The notes: a model not told the origin generated them from the sequence alone. Numbered from the stretch's first letter, positions 25,733 to 33,942 are shown. The stretch is 64,000 bases of DNA from Polaribacter vadi (GCF_018861005.1 NZ_JAHKQL010000004.1:143840-207839), one strand, 5' to 3'. A program made the numbers and translations.

Positions 25733-27402
25733 TATTTACCTTTAATCATTCTAATTTTTAGATTAAAAGCAGCAAAAAGTAATGTCATAAAAGGACTTAA
25801 CCAGTTAAAAATGGCATATAAAAAGTATTCTCCTACTCCAACTCCTAAAACACTAGATTGATAAGCACCACAGGTATTCCAAGGAATTAAAACCGATGTT
25901 ACAGTACCAGAATCTTCTAAAGTTCTACTTAAATTTTCTGGAGCTAAACCTTTATCTTCATAAGCTTTTTTGAACATTTTACCCGGAATTACAAGAGCCA
26001 AATATTGGTCTGATGCTACAATATTTAATCCTAAACAACTTACAACTGTACTTGCAAATAACCCGAAGATTGAAGAAGCAATAGACAACAAACTTTTGGT
26101 AATTTTAGCTAAAGCACCAATAGCATCCATAACCCCACCAAAAACCATTGCACAGATTATTAGAAAAATAGTCCAAAGCATTCCATTCATTCCACCTGAA
26201 GAGAATAATTTTTTTAACCTTTTTATTGTAATTAATTTATCTAAATTATAAACTTTTTCAGCAATTATTGATTCATTATAACTTTTTTCAGGAAAATAAT
26301 CTGATAATAATTCAATTGTAAATACTCCTTTCAAATCATTTCCATCAATAAATAAATTTTTTATTTTTTCATCTTTTTTAAGTAAATTCAATTCATTTTC
26401 TGAAAACGATGAAATAAATTTCGAGTTATCTATTTCAATTTCTGTATCTGATAACACAGAATTAATAATTACTTTTGATTTATTATCTGAAATATTTTGA
26501 ATTAAACTTGATTGAAAAATAAAAGCAAAAATTCCGGCCATTATGACACCTGTGCCTAAAGCTATTAAGGGTTTGGTTTTAAAAAGTATTAATACAATTA
26601 CAGTAATTGGAACTAAAAACAACCAAGGTGTTATATTGAAATACTTATCAATTGTTCCTAATATAAAAGTAGTATCTACATCTCCAGACGCTTCCAAGTT
26701 CGCACTCAAAATTCCGAAAACGATTAATGTAATTACAATTGTAGGCACTGTTGTAAATGCCATATATTTAATATGTGTAAACAAATCTGTACCAGCCATT
26801 GCTGGCGCCAAATTTGTAGTATCAGAAAGTGGAGACATTTTATCCCCAAAATAAGCCCCAGAAATTACGGCTCCTGCAATCATACCTGTTGGTATACCTA
26901 AAGCACTACCAATACCAATTAATGCAATACCAACTGTTGCAGAAGTTGTCCAAGAACTACCAGTTGCAATCGAAATTATAGCTGCAATGATTACTGATGC
27001 TGGTAAAAATATTGTAGGACTCAAAACTTGTAATCCATAATAAACCATTGCTGGTATTATACCACTTACCAACCAAGTACCTGCTAATGCACCTACTAAA
27101 AAAAGAATCATTATAGGCACAAAAACACTTTTCCAGTTTTCCCAAACTTCAGAAATCATTCTTTTAAAAGAAACTTTATTATAAAAACCAACAGCTGCTG
27201 CAACTACGCCACCCATTAATAATATATATTGATTTGTGTAACCACCTAACCATTCTTGGTCTTCAACCAAAAAAATATTGTATGCTAATAAACACATTAA
27301 AATAATTACCGGAATTAGAGATTCTAAAAGATTCAATTCTTTATTCTCTATAATTTTTTGATCTTCTATTTCTATTTCAGATAAGTTTTTATTGTTCTGC
27401 AT
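25732..27402 (-). CDS. nhaC: NhaC-family Na+/H+ antiporter with an enlarged loop
   Basis: 556 residues, longer than the roughly 460-490 usual for NhaC. At least ten hydrophobic helices are visible. Family regions include GSSWTTSATVGIALIGIG, SGAYFGDKMSPLSDTTNLAPA and SGGMNGMLW, and TLEDSGTVTSVLIPWNTCG near the C-terminus. Extra length comes from a hydrophilic stretch of about 95 residues (roughly 305-400) between two membrane helices. It swaps sodium for protons in pH and salt homeostasis and is the first of a three-gene run with GNAT and PAP2. Confidence 0.9.
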   Translation of the reverse strand: MQNNKNLSEIEIEDQKIIENKELNLLESLIPVIILMCLLAYNIFLVEDQEWLGGYTNQYILLMGGVVAAAVGFYNKVSFKRMISEVWENWKSVFVPIMILFLVGALAGTWLVSGIIPAMVYYGLQVLSPTIFLPASVIIAAIISIATGSSWTTSATVGIALIGIGSALGIPTGMIAGAVISGAYFGDKMSPLSDTTNLAPAMAGTDLFTHIKYMAFTTVPTIVITLIVFGILSANLEASGDVDTTFILGTIDKYFNITPWLFLVPITVIVLILFKTKPLIALGTGVIMAGIFAFIFQSSLIQNISDNKSKVIINSVLSDTEIEIDNSKFISSFSENELNLLKKDEKIKNLFIDGNDLKGVFTIELLSDYFPEKSYNESIIAEKVYNLDKLITIKRLKKLFSSGGMNGMLWTIFLIICAMVFGGVMDAIGALAKITKSLLSIASSIFGLFASTVVSCLGLNIVASDQYLALVIPGKMFKKAYEDKGLAPENLSRTLEDSGTVTSVLIPWNTCGAYQSSVLGVGVGEYFLYAIFNWLSPFMTLLFAAFNLKIRMIKGK

Positions 27403-27644
27403 TTTCTAATTTTTCTAGTGTAATGTTACGATTTTAGTAGATGTTATGCAAATTGAATTGATAGTACTATCTATTTCGTTGAATTTGTTTGATAAATATT
27501 TAAAATTGTAATGATTTCATAAATTTATAATTATCATATTCAACAGAAAGTATTATTTATAATGTTTAAATTTTTAATTTATTTTGATGAAATATAATGA
27601 CTGTAATTTCTGCCTTATCTAGAAACCTATAATTAAAAATAAGC

Positions 27645-28259
27645 TTAATGTTTTTCAAAAACTTTTATCCCTGCTTTTATCTCTATATCTAAATGATTTT
27701 TTCTTGGTGTTAATGGGCAAGAATATTTATCATTATAAGCACAGTAAGGATTATAAGTATTATTAAAGTTTAAAATTACTGTTCCATCTGCATTAATATC
27801 GTAAAGCATTACATCCATATAACGTCCACCTCCATAAGATTCATCTCCAGAAGTATCATCAGTAAAAGGCACAAACAAGTAATCTTTGTATTTTTCATCT
27901 TCTAAATCATCTTGACTTTGATAAATAGTTAATTCTAAATCTTTACCTTGTATTGTAAAATTTAGCTTGCCATATTCTTTATACAAAGGAGTTCTGTCTG
28001 TAGTTGTTGCCATTTTAAAAATAGGCGCATCTACAGTTATATTTAGTTTTGCAATTACGATAAATGAAGAATCTACAGGAAAAAAATCTAACCCTTTAAA
28101 GTTTTTTAAATCCTTCTTTTTTAAGGGTGATGTTGTTGCGTCTTTGTAACTCGAATTTAATTTTTGTTGATATTCTGTTTTACCAACCAAAGGTCTTTTA
28201 CCTTGTGAGTTACAAGAAATCATAGTTAACAAAACTAATAATAAAAGTATTTTTTTCAT
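27645..28259 (-). CDS. DUF1684 lipoprotein
   Basis: 204 residues. Lipobox (LLTMISC, Cys 16). The DUF1684 family pattern is clear: FKGLDFFPVDSSFIV early, a DRTPLYKEYGKLNFTI strand pair, LFVPFTDDTSGDESYGGGRYMDV, and LNFNNTYNPYCAYNDKYSCPLTP with three cysteines. Its function is unknown. It is probably membrane-anchored and faces the periplasm. Four bases separate it from the DUF4252 gene upstream, so they likely form an operon. Confidence 0.88.
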   Translation of the reverse strand: MKKILLLLVLLTMISCNSQGKRPLVGKTEYQQKLNSSYKDATTSPLKKKDLKNFKGLDFFPVDSSFIVIAKLNITVDAPIFKMATTTDRTPLYKEYGKLNFTIQGKDLELTIYQSQDDLEDEKYKDYLFVPFTDDTSGDESYGGGRYMDVMLYDINADGTVILNFNNTYNPYCAYNDKYSCPLTPRKNHLDIEIKAGIKVFEKH

Positions 28260-28262
28260 TTT

Positions 28263-28796
28263 TTAATTAGGATTAAAACCTGGCGTTAAAGGTGTTTTTT
28301 GATAATTTTGAATTAATTTAGATGACAAGTTTTCAAACTGATTTGTTTCTGATAATTCTTTAATTCTATTTGGATTGAAACGTCCTTTTAAATAAAAAAC
28401 AGATGTTTTATCAAGTGTTGAATTGAAAACAATAGCTTGAGTAACTACATTACCATCTTCTTTTACAGAAACAATTTTTGTTTTTTCTACTGTATTTTTT
28501 CTTAATACATCTGTAAAATTATTGTTGGTTACTAAATTCATTTCAGAAATTAATAAATTTTGTTTTTCTCTGGAAATGGCATCAAAAGTGATAAATTTAA
28601 AATCACTAACATTACCAAATAAATTATTTAATTCTGGTGAAATATTTTGTACTAATGACATCATAAAATTAGGAACCTGAAAAGCTGTAACTCCTAAATC
28701 TCTTTTATGATCATTAAAAAAACTTTGAAAAGATTTACCACTACCACAAGAAATTGCAAGCACTAAAAAACTAAAAGTCAGAATTATTTTTTTCAT
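28263..28796 (-). CDS. DUF4252 lipoprotein
   Basis: 177 residues from the ATG at 28796. The lipobox LAISC puts the lipidated Cys near residue 17. The remainder fits the DUF4252 pattern of Bacteroidota (FFNDHKRDLGVTAFQVPNFM, FGNVSDFKFITF, FYLKGRFNPNRIKEL). Its function is unknown. The frame continues to 28859, but a minus-strand TAnnTTTG box at 28818-28825 and the signal peptide fix the shorter start. It is first in a two-gene unit with DUF1684. Confidence 0.78.
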   Translation of the reverse strand: MKKIILTFSFLVLAISCGSGKSFQSFFNDHKRDLGVTAFQVPNFMMSLVQNISPELNNLFGNVSDFKFITFDAISREKQNLLISEMNLVTNNNFTDVLRKNTVEKTKIVSVKEDGNVVTQAIVFNSTLDKTSVFYLKGRFNPNRIKELSETNQFENLSSKLIQNYQKTPLTPGFNPN

Positions 28797-28817
28797 TTCA
28801 TTAAAAATTTCACTTTT

Positions 28818-28825
28818 CAAAAATA
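28818..28825 (-). promoter_or_regulatory. Bacteroidota -7 box for the DUF4252-DUF1684 operon
   Basis: TATTTTTG on the minus strand, a full TAnnTTTG match, 22 bases before the ATG at 28796. Confidence 0.5.
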
Positions 28826-28966
28826 CAACATTCATATATTTTATGTAGTTTTGGAACATTAATAAAAATGAAAACTGTCATTATTTTATGTACTCAAATT
28901 TCGTGGAAAAACCACAAAGTTCGGTCTGTAAATCTATTTTGATAGTTTCTCTATAAAATATAATAA

Positions 28967-29209
28967 TTACTAAAAGTCCGGCTTAAAAAAGGAAATCAAG
29001 GGGAATATATGGCTATGTATGCTATGTCTTTTTCTTTAGCTAGTATATTTAGCCATAATACAGGTATGCAAATGTTTGATAAGTTTGGCTATGAATTTAC
29101 TTGGTATTTTATGACTGCTTTTGCAGTTTTAGGAGTTGGTATTTTAGTTATTCTACTTAAAATACTTCAAAAAAAAGCAACTAAAGCTAAAGTAAGTTTA
29201 CAAAGTTAA
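28967..29209 (+). pseudogene. remnant of an MFS transporter (C-terminal end only)
   Basis: An open stretch of about 80 codons encodes the end of a major facilitator protein: KKGNQGEYMAMYAMSFSL matches the loop and helix 11 start, followed by FSHNTGMQMFDKFGYEF and a last membrane helix. The frame is closed by a stop at 28964-28966, and nothing upstream resembles the other ten helices. The internal ATG at 29009 could start a 66-residue peptide, but this is probably decay. Its last 12 bases overlap the end of the convergent exchanger gene. Confidence 0.72.
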
Positions 29210-30127
29210 ATAAATAAAAACACAATAAGCAATTAACAAAACACTACCATTTTTCCAATTTAGAGAATATTTTTTAGGAAGTAAAACCATTGGTAAAACA
29301 ATAAATGAGATACCTAACATCCAAAAAATATCGCTAGTTAATAATCTCTGATCAGATAAAGAAATAGGTGTAATTATAGATGTAATACCAATTACTGCTA
29401 GGATATTAAAAATATTAGAGCCTATTAAATTACCTAAAGAAATGGCCTTTTCTTTTTTAATAACTGCAATAATAGATGCTGCTAATTCTGGGATACTTGT
29501 ACCTATAGAAACCACAGTTACACCAATTACACGTTCTGTAACTCCAAAATCTAAGGCTAAAGCTGTAGCTCCATTTATTAATAGTTCAGAACCTCCCCAA
29601 AGACCTAAACCTCCAATAACTAGATAAATTGTGGTTTTAAAAACTGTTAAAGGTGTTTCTTCTTCTAATTCATCTAAATCAATATTTTTTTGAGAACGTA
29701 AAAGGTAAATTAAAAAAATTATTAATAGCGTAAATAATATAATTCCTTCATATTGCACAATGATGTTGTCATTAGCTAAAAAGACAAAGAGTAATGCAGA
29801 AGCAATAATCATTACAGGCCAATCTACTTTATAAAAGTTTTTTGCTACTTCCATTTTACCTAAAAGTAATGTTATACCTAAAACCAAACCTAAATTTGCA
29901 ATATTAGAACCAATAACGTTACCTAATGCTAAATCTGATGAACCATTTAAAGCAGCATTAATACTAACTATTAGCTCTGGTGCGGAAGTTGCAAAAGAAA
30001 CAACTGTCATACCCACAACAACTTTAGAGATATTTAATTTTAATGATAAAGCAACTGCCGATTTTAGCAACCAGTTTCCACCTAAAATTAATAAAATTAA
30101 ACCTCCAATAATTAGTAAAAAATTCAT
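29198..30127 (-). CDS. calcium/sodium antiporter (CaCA family, YrbG-like)
   Basis: 309 residues with about ten membrane helices arranged as two inverted homologous halves. Each half has the alpha-repeat signature: SFATSAPELIVSINAAL with GNVIGSNIANLGLVLG (first), and SIGTSIPELAASIIAVI with GNLIGSNIFNILAVIG (second). It exchanges Na+ for Ca2+ or a similar cation at the inner membrane. A long acidic loop (DELEEET) separates the halves. It overlaps the MFS remnant at its 3' end. Confidence 0.93.
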   Translation of the reverse strand: MNFLLIIGGLILLILGGNWLLKSAVALSLKLNISKVVVGMTVVSFATSAPELIVSINAALNGSSDLALGNVIGSNIANLGLVLGITLLLGKMEVAKNFYKVDWPVMIIASALLFVFLANDNIIVQYEGIILFTLLIIFLIYLLRSQKNIDLDELEEETPLTVFKTTIYLVIGGLGLWGGSELLINGATALALDFGVTERVIGVTVVSIGTSIPELAASIIAVIKKEKAISLGNLIGSNIFNILAVIGITSIITPISLSDQRLLTSDIFWMLGISFIVLPMVLLPKKYSLNWKNGSVLLIAYCVFIYLTL

Positions 30128-30676
30128 TTATTTTCTTTTTTGCGAAGATACATTTTTATCACTTTCTAGCGAGAACAAAAAATCAAAAAGCTAAATTACC
30201 CCTATTAATTAATGGGTTTTACATTACTTTTTAAAAAACATTCAAAAATACCCTTTACTTAATTACAGTATTCCTTTATTACACAAAATAAAACAACAAA
30301 CAGAAACCTTTTTGTAGTTATAACTATTACACATTACAACTATATGTATTTTTTTAGTTTTATATGTAAAATCAATTTAAATAATTTAAATATTAACTTT
30401 TGGTTATGTGATTTCAATCATTGTATATTCAAAAAACATTTAAACAAACAACCAAATTTACTAACTTTAAAACTCTATTATCATGATTGTTCTTGCTCTA
30501 AAATTCATCAAATTTATTTCTACTCTTATATTTCTTTTATTTTTTTAAAAAGACTTAAAAACTAACTAGAAAACCTACAACAACCAAAATAAAATCAACT
30601 AAATAAAAATAAGAATATGAAAGAGTTATTTTACAAGAACAACACTTTATTAAAATACTGAGTTGTTATTTTTCAT
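30128..30676. other. intergenic stretch without a supported gene
   Basis: About 550 very AT-rich bases between the antiporter and the small-protein operon. A 73-codon frame at 30344-30565 is rich in Phe, Tyr, Asn and Ile and has no recognisable domain; I regard it as chance. No RNA gene, repeat or strong hairpin was found. Confidence 0.5.
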
Positions 30677-30684
30677 TAAATTTG
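30677..30684 (+). promoter_or_regulatory. Bacteroidota -7 box for the small-protein/DUF2007 unit
   Basis: TAAATTTG, a full TAnnTTTG match, 19 bases before the ATG of the 50-residue gene. No -33 element with normal spacing was seen. Confidence 0.5.
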
Positions 30685-30702
30685 ACGACTAATCAAACCA
30701 GA

Positions 30703-30855
30703 ATGAAAAAACAAGTTTTTAAAACTTTAGCAAAAATTAATAAAGCTATTTTACCTTCTTTTACAAAAAAGAAGTTGGACATCTCTAAAGCTACTAAACT
30801 GCAATTGGCTATAATTGGTTATAGAGCTTTTGTAACAATAAATTCTCTTAACTAA
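30703..30855 (+). CDS. 50-residue basic protein, conserved in flavobacteria
   Basis: The frame runs ATG at 30703 to TAA ending at 30855. The product is basic in its first half (FKTLAKINKAILPSFTKKK) and ends in an amphipathic segment (LQLAIIGYRAFVTINSL). I recall close relatives as short conserved hypothetical proteins in this family of bacteria, often beside a DUF2007 gene as here. It could be membrane-peripheral. A full TAnnTTTG box precedes it and the DUF2007 gene follows 11 bases later, so they probably share a transcript. Confidence 0.65.
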   Translation: MKKQVFKTLAKINKAILPSFTKKKLDISKATKLQLAIIGYRAFVTINSLN

Positions 30856-30866
30856 AAACTAAAATT

Positions 30867-31097
30867 ATGAATGCAACATATGTTAAATTATTTACAGATA
30901 CTAATATAATTGTACATGGTTTACAGAATATATTAGAAAATAATAATATAAAATATATTATTAAAGACAGATTTGAATCTGCTAGATTAGGAGGTTTTGG
31001 AGAGTCTTTAGGAGCAGTAGAAATACATGTTTTAAATAATAAACTTGAGAAAGCTAATGAGATACTTACTAAATATAAAGAAAAAATTAATTCATAA
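30867..31097 (+). CDS. DUF2007 putative signal-transducing protein
   Basis: 76 residues of the DUF2007 fold, a small ferredoxin-like alpha/beta domain. Typical parts are VKLFTDTNIIVHGLQNILENNNI at the start, then LGAVEIHVLNNKLEKANEIL near the end. The function is unknown; the name signal-transducing is only a database label. It lies downstream of the 50-residue basic protein gene and upstream of tRNA-Arg. Confidence 0.82.
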   Translation: MNATYVKLFTDTNIIVHGLQNILENNNIKYIIKDRFESARLGGFGESLGAVEIHVLNNKLEKANEILTKYKEKINS

Positions 31098-31135
31098 AAA
31101 TATAATATAGATTTTCTAATTCGAAAAAATGATAT

Positions 31136-31143
31136 TATATTTG
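31136..31143 (+). promoter_or_regulatory. Bacteroidota -7 box for tRNA-Arg
   Basis: TATATTTG, a full TAnnTTTG match, ending 13 bases before the first base of the tRNA. Confidence 0.55.
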
Positions 31144-31155
31144 CAGCCGCTTAAA

Positions 31156-31229
31156 GGCCATGTGGCGCAACTGAATAGCGCACTTGATTACGGCTCAAGA
31201 GGTTCTAGGTTTGAATCCTAGCATGGTCA
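31156..31229 (+). tRNA. tRNA-Arg (ACG)
   Basis: A 74-base cloverleaf. The acceptor arms GGCCATG and CATGGTC pair with one G-U. The D arm is GCGC...GCGC around AACTGAATA. The anticodon stem CTTGA/TCAAG closes the loop TTACGGC, giving anticodon ACG (the A is normally edited to inosine by TadA, whose gene lies at 51042). The T arm CTAGG/CCTAG holds TTTGAAT. CCA is not encoded. A full promoter box sits just upstream and a terminator downstream. Confidence 0.93.
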
Positions 31230-31233
31230 CAAC

Positions 31234-31276
31234 AAAACCAGCAGTTTACTATAACATTAGTAATTGCTGGTTTTTT
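31234..31276 (+). terminator. terminator after tRNA-Arg
   Basis: ACCAGCA with TTTACTA forms a near-perfect stem with TAGTAA and TGCTGGT (one G-U), followed by TTTTT. Confidence 0.8.
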
Positions 31277-31514
31277 ATTTGCCTATAATTTTCAGAAAAA
31301 CTCAATTTTAAATATTTTGAGAAAGAAAAATAGGGCAAAATTACATTTAAATACTGTTCTATTGTTTTTAGGTGTTTTTATATAATTGTCCTATTATTTA
31401 TTATTGAATTTTAATCAAAACCTTCAAATTACTAACAATCGTAAATCTTTACTTCCATTTCACTGAACAATCAATAATTTAATGTCATTTAACGAATTAA
31501 TAACATTAAAAAAC
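31277..31514. other. AT-rich spacer before the PAS cassette
   Basis: No gene is visible. It holds a weak inverted repeat (AATAGGGCAAAATTA near 31330 against its imperfect complement near 31390). I found no copy of the tRNA 3' end here that would mark an integration site. Confidence 0.4.
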
Positions 31515-31545
31515 TTGTACAAACTATTATTATTATATATATTTG
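31515..31545 (+). promoter_or_regulatory. Bacteroidota promoter of the PAS cassette
   Basis: TTG at 31515-31517, 20 bases, then TATATTTG at 31538-31545, a full match to the two-part promoter pattern. The transcript would begin about 60 bases before the ATG at 31611. Confidence 0.6.
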
Positions 31546-31610
31546 AAACGTACATTTATCTGTAATAATTATAGATAATTAGTTATTAAAAGAATCCAAT
31601 CCCCCCAATT

Positions 31611-31946
31611 ATGGATATTATAAAAACTAATTTTACTGAAAACTTGTTTCAAGTGGTTGAAAATCAAATTTTTAACCAAATATTCTTTTTTGAAACAAAA
31701 ACATCAAACACAAAATTTTTTATTTTTATTTTTTTGGGGGCAGTTAAAACTGTGCTATTTATGTTTTTAGAAACATTTTCTAATTTTATTGCTTTTGATA
31801 TTAAAAACAATATTCAGAATAAAAATAGCGTAGTAAAATCATTAGATTTTAAATTTATTTTTGCAAAAAATAGATTTTTTAATTGTTTAACTTTTTTATT
31901 ATCCCCTAAATTAAAAGCGAATGAAAAAGTTAGCCATAAGATCTAA
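31611..31946 (+). CDS. leader ORF of the first PAS cassette (doubtful)
   Basis: A 111-codon frame whose end overlaps the start of the PAS gene by 26 bases. It is rich in Phe, Lys, Asn and Ile and has one hydrophobic stretch (about residues 35-60). I recognise no domain. Support comes from position: it follows a good promoter, and a shorter frame with a similar beginning (MD, then KT, then LF) and a similar preceding run (AATCCAA then five or six C) stands before the second PAS gene. It could equally be a transcribed leader without a protein product. Confidence 0.3.
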   Translation: MDIIKTNFTENLFQVVENQIFNQIFFFETKTSNTKFFIFIFLGAVKTVLFMFLETFSNFIAFDIKNNIQNKNSVVKSLDFKFIFAKNRFFNCLTFLLSPKLKANEKVSHKI

Positions 31947-32496
31947 AAAGGTATTATTTAAGTTTTCTAGCCTAGAAAAAAAGCATAAAATAATTACTTA
32001 TATTTCTTTGCTATTTTTAACGGTTTCTACTTATTTTTTGAGAACTGAAAACCAAAATGTAAAGGTTAATTACGCTATTTTAAAAGAAGAAAGTAGTAAT
32101 TTAAAATACAATATGGTTCTGTTTAATAGAAATTACGAAGGTTTTCCTTTACCTGTTTGGCAGAAAATAAAAAAAGGCAATGAATTTATTATACAATATA
32201 TAAACCCAGAATATGTAAAAGAATTTGGTCATATTTTTAATAATGATAAATATGAATTATTAGGTAAAAATAATTTTGAACTTTTTCCTGATAAAATTGC
32301 TCAAGAATATTTTGTTCATGATATAACAGTTTCTAAAACAGGAAAAAAAATAGAAGGCTTAGAGAAAGTGGTAGACAAACATGGTAATATTATTACTCTA
32401 AAAGTTATAAAATGGCGAAAAATTAAAAGTAATAAAGACACATTAGTTTATGGGATGGTAAAAGAGATTCTACCTTACACAGAAACTAATAAATAG
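31921..32496 (+). CDS. membrane-anchored stand-alone PAS-domain protein, copy 1
   Basis: 191 residues. A basic N-terminus (RSKKVLFKF) is followed by one membrane helix (about 25-40), a short coiled coil, and a PAS-like domain (about 70-182): FPLPVWQKIKKG, a YINPEYVKEFGH helix, GKNNFELFPDKIAQEYF, VSKTGKKIE, and a final strand VYGMVKEI. No kinase, cyclase or DNA-binding output domain is attached. Well over half of its residues match the next gene. Its ligand and partner are unknown. By the positive-inside rule, the PAS domain would face the periplasm. Confidence 0.65.
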   Translation: MKKLAIRSKKVLFKFSSLEKKHKIITYISLLFLTVSTYFLRTENQNVKVNYAILKEESSNLKYNMVLFNRNYEGFPLPVWQKIKKGNEFIIQYINPEYVKEFGHIFNNDKYELLGKNNFELFPDKIAQEYFVHDITVSKTGKKIEGLEKVVDKHGNIITLKVIKWRKIKSNKDTLVYGMVKEILPYTETNK

Positions 32497-32529
32497 TAAA
32501 TGTATTTAACAATCCAAATCCCCCTTAAT

Positions 32530-32631
32530 ATGGATACAAAAACTTATAGTACTCAATTTTTGTTTTCTAATGAGAATGACAAAATAAAATGCAGCAATTT
32601 TATTTTGAATTCTAAAACAGCAACATTATGA
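32530..32631 (+). CDS. short leader ORF of the second PAS cassette (doubtful)
   Basis: 33 codons from an ATG that follows AATCCAAATCCCCC, like the run before the first leader ORF. Its TGA overlaps the ATG of the PAS gene in the ATGA form that is usual for translational coupling. It begins MDTKTYSTQFLF, loosely like the first leader peptide. There is no recognisable domain, and it may only serve to load ribosomes. Confidence 0.35.
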   Translation: MDTKTYSTQFLFSNENDKIKCSNFILNSKTATL

Positions 32632-33185
32632 GTAAACTAGCCATAAAATCTAAAAAAATTATATTTAATGTTTCTAATTTAGAAAAGAAACATAAAATAA
32701 TAACTTATGCATCATTATTATTTTTAACTGTTTCTACCTATTTTTTAAGATCAGAAAACCAAACAGTAAAAATTGAATATGCGACTTTACAAGAAAAAAG
32801 CCATAATTTAAAACAAAATATGATTATCTTTAATGGTGATTATGAAGATTTTCCTTTACCTGTTTGGCAAAAAGTAAAAAGAGGAGACAAATTTATTTTA
32901 CAATATGTTAATAAAGCTTTTATAGAATGTTTTGGTCACTCTTTTGATTATAATCGTTATAACATAATTGGTAAAACCAATTTTGAATCTTTTAATAAAA
33001 ATATGGCACAACAATATTACGAAGCTGATATTGCAGTTTCAGTTACTGGCGAAAAATTACATAGCAAACCAGAATACATTGATAAAGAAAATAAAATTCA
33101 TAGAATGAAAGTTTTAAAATGGAGAGAAGTTGTAAATAATAAAGACACTTTAATCTATGGTATAGTTAAAGAAATAACAAAATAG
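32628..33185 (+). CDS. membrane-anchored stand-alone PAS-domain protein, copy 2
   Basis: 185 residues, a paralogue of the preceding gene with the same plan: basic N-terminus (KSKKIIFNV), an almost identical membrane segment (SLLFLTVSTYFLR in both), coiled coil, then PAS (DFPLPVWQKVKRG, YVNKAFIECFGH, GKTNFESFNKNMAQQYY, IYGIVKEI). The divergence is greatest in the PAS middle, where a ligand would bind, so the two may sense different signals. The unit ends at a perfect 32-bp palindromic terminator. Confidence 0.65.
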   Translation: MSKLAIKSKKIIFNVSNLEKKHKIITYASLLFLTVSTYFLRSENQTVKIEYATLQEKSHNLKQNMIIFNGDYEDFPLPVWQKVKRGDKFILQYVNKAFIECFGHSFDYNRYNIIGKTNFESFNKNMAQQYYEADIAVSVTGEKLHSKPEYIDKENKIHRMKVLKWREVVNNKDTLIYGIVKEITK

Positions 33186-33209
33186 TTTTATACCCTTAGT
33201 ATAAAATAG

Positions 33210-33241
33210 AAAAGGCTCTTAACATATGTTAAGAGCCTTTT
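33210..33241. terminator. perfect palindromic terminator after the PAS cassette
   Basis: Sixteen-base arms, AAAAGGCTCTTAACAT and its exact complement, meet with no spacer. The arms end in A and T runs, so it can work on both strands. Confidence 0.8.
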
Positions 33242-33360
33242 CGTCTAACCAAACTTAGTATAAAAACTAACTACTATCTTTATTTACTTTTTCTTTTATC
33301 GTTCTCTATTTATAAGACACAACAAAATTTAATAAGTCACATTTAATTTTATAAAAACAA

Positions 33361-33387
33361 AAAAACCTAAGAAATTCTCAGGTTTTA
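33361..33387 (-). terminator. terminator of the clpS unit
   Basis: On the minus strand AAAACCTGAG pairs with CTTAGGTTTT, one G-U, followed by T residues; it overlaps the stop codon of the 90-residue gene. Confidence 0.6.
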
Positions 33388-33657
33388 GTTTAAATATTGC
33401 TTTATCGCTATTCTGTGTTCTGGTATACTTTTATTGTAATTTTCTACCAACAACTCTACTATTTCTGGAGGTTTAACACCAATATCTTTTCTTTGCTGAT
33501 ATTTAGAAACATATAAATTATAGGTTGTATTATTTTTTTCGAAAATTAAAAAATGAGTTGCATTTAATTCGGTATATGCAATTTGATTTCCAGAAAAAGC
33601 TGAAGAATTATCTTTAAAAAACTCAGAGAATTCATAATATTTTAAAACGTTTTCCAT
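33385..33657 (-). CDS. 90-residue protein of unknown function, downstream of clpS
   Basis: I do not recognise a family. It has no membrane helix or signal. Its composition is balanced, with alternating hydrophobic strands (THFLIFEKN, TYNLYVSKYQ) and a C-terminal helix (PPEIVELLVENYNKSI), so it looks like a real small alpha/beta protein. It follows clpS with four bases between them and probably shares its message. Confidence 0.55.
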   Translation of the reverse strand: MENVLKYYEFSEFFKDNSSAFSGNQIAYTELNATHFLIFEKNNTTYNLYVSKYQQRKDIGVKPPEIVELLVENYNKSIPEHRIAIKQYLN

Positions 33658-33661
33658 AAAC

Positions 33662-33937
33662 CTAAACCAATTCTGCAGACAAACCCAATTGTAATAATTT
33701 AGAACACCTAGGTTCTAAATCTTTATACTCGCCAGATTTTACTGTACATTTACCTTTATAATGTACTAAAATAGTACACTGTTCTGCTTGCTCTAAAGTG
33801 TGGTCGCAAATATCTATCAAAGATTCTATTACAAAATCAAAAGTATTAACCTCATCATTATGCAATACAATTTCATGTTGATTTGTTCTTTGTTCTAAAA
33901 CGTCTACTTCTTCTTTAATTTTTTCTTTTGTACTCAT
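33662..33937 (-). CDS. clpS: ATP-dependent Clp protease adaptor ClpS
   Basis: 91 residues. ClpS recognises N-degron substrates and hands them to the Clp ATPase. LHNDEVNTFDFVIESL is the typical LxNDDxTPMEFV-like region, where the NDE sits in the N-degron pocket. The later AEQCTILVHYKGKCTVKSGEY strands and LGLSAELV C-terminus fit. A minus-strand TAnnTTTG box at 33943-33950 lies only six bases before the start codon, suggesting a leaderless or nearly leaderless message in addition to read-through from prmA. Confidence 0.9.
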   Translation of the reverse strand: MSTKEKIKEEVDVLEQRTNQHEIVLHNDEVNTFDFVIESLIDICDHTLEQAEQCTILVHYKGKCTVKSGEYKDLEPRCSKLLQLGLSAELV

Positions 33938-33942
33938 ATAAA

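Noticed and set aside
30344..30565. 73-codon open frame on the plus strand
   Set aside because: Composition follows the AT-rich background (Phe, Tyr, Ile, Asn), there is no domain, no promoter box close by and no coding neighbour pattern.
31156..31700. tRNA-Arg as an integration site for an island carrying the PAS genes
   Set aside because: No repeat of the tRNA 3' end was found downstream, and there is no integrase or phage gene nearby.
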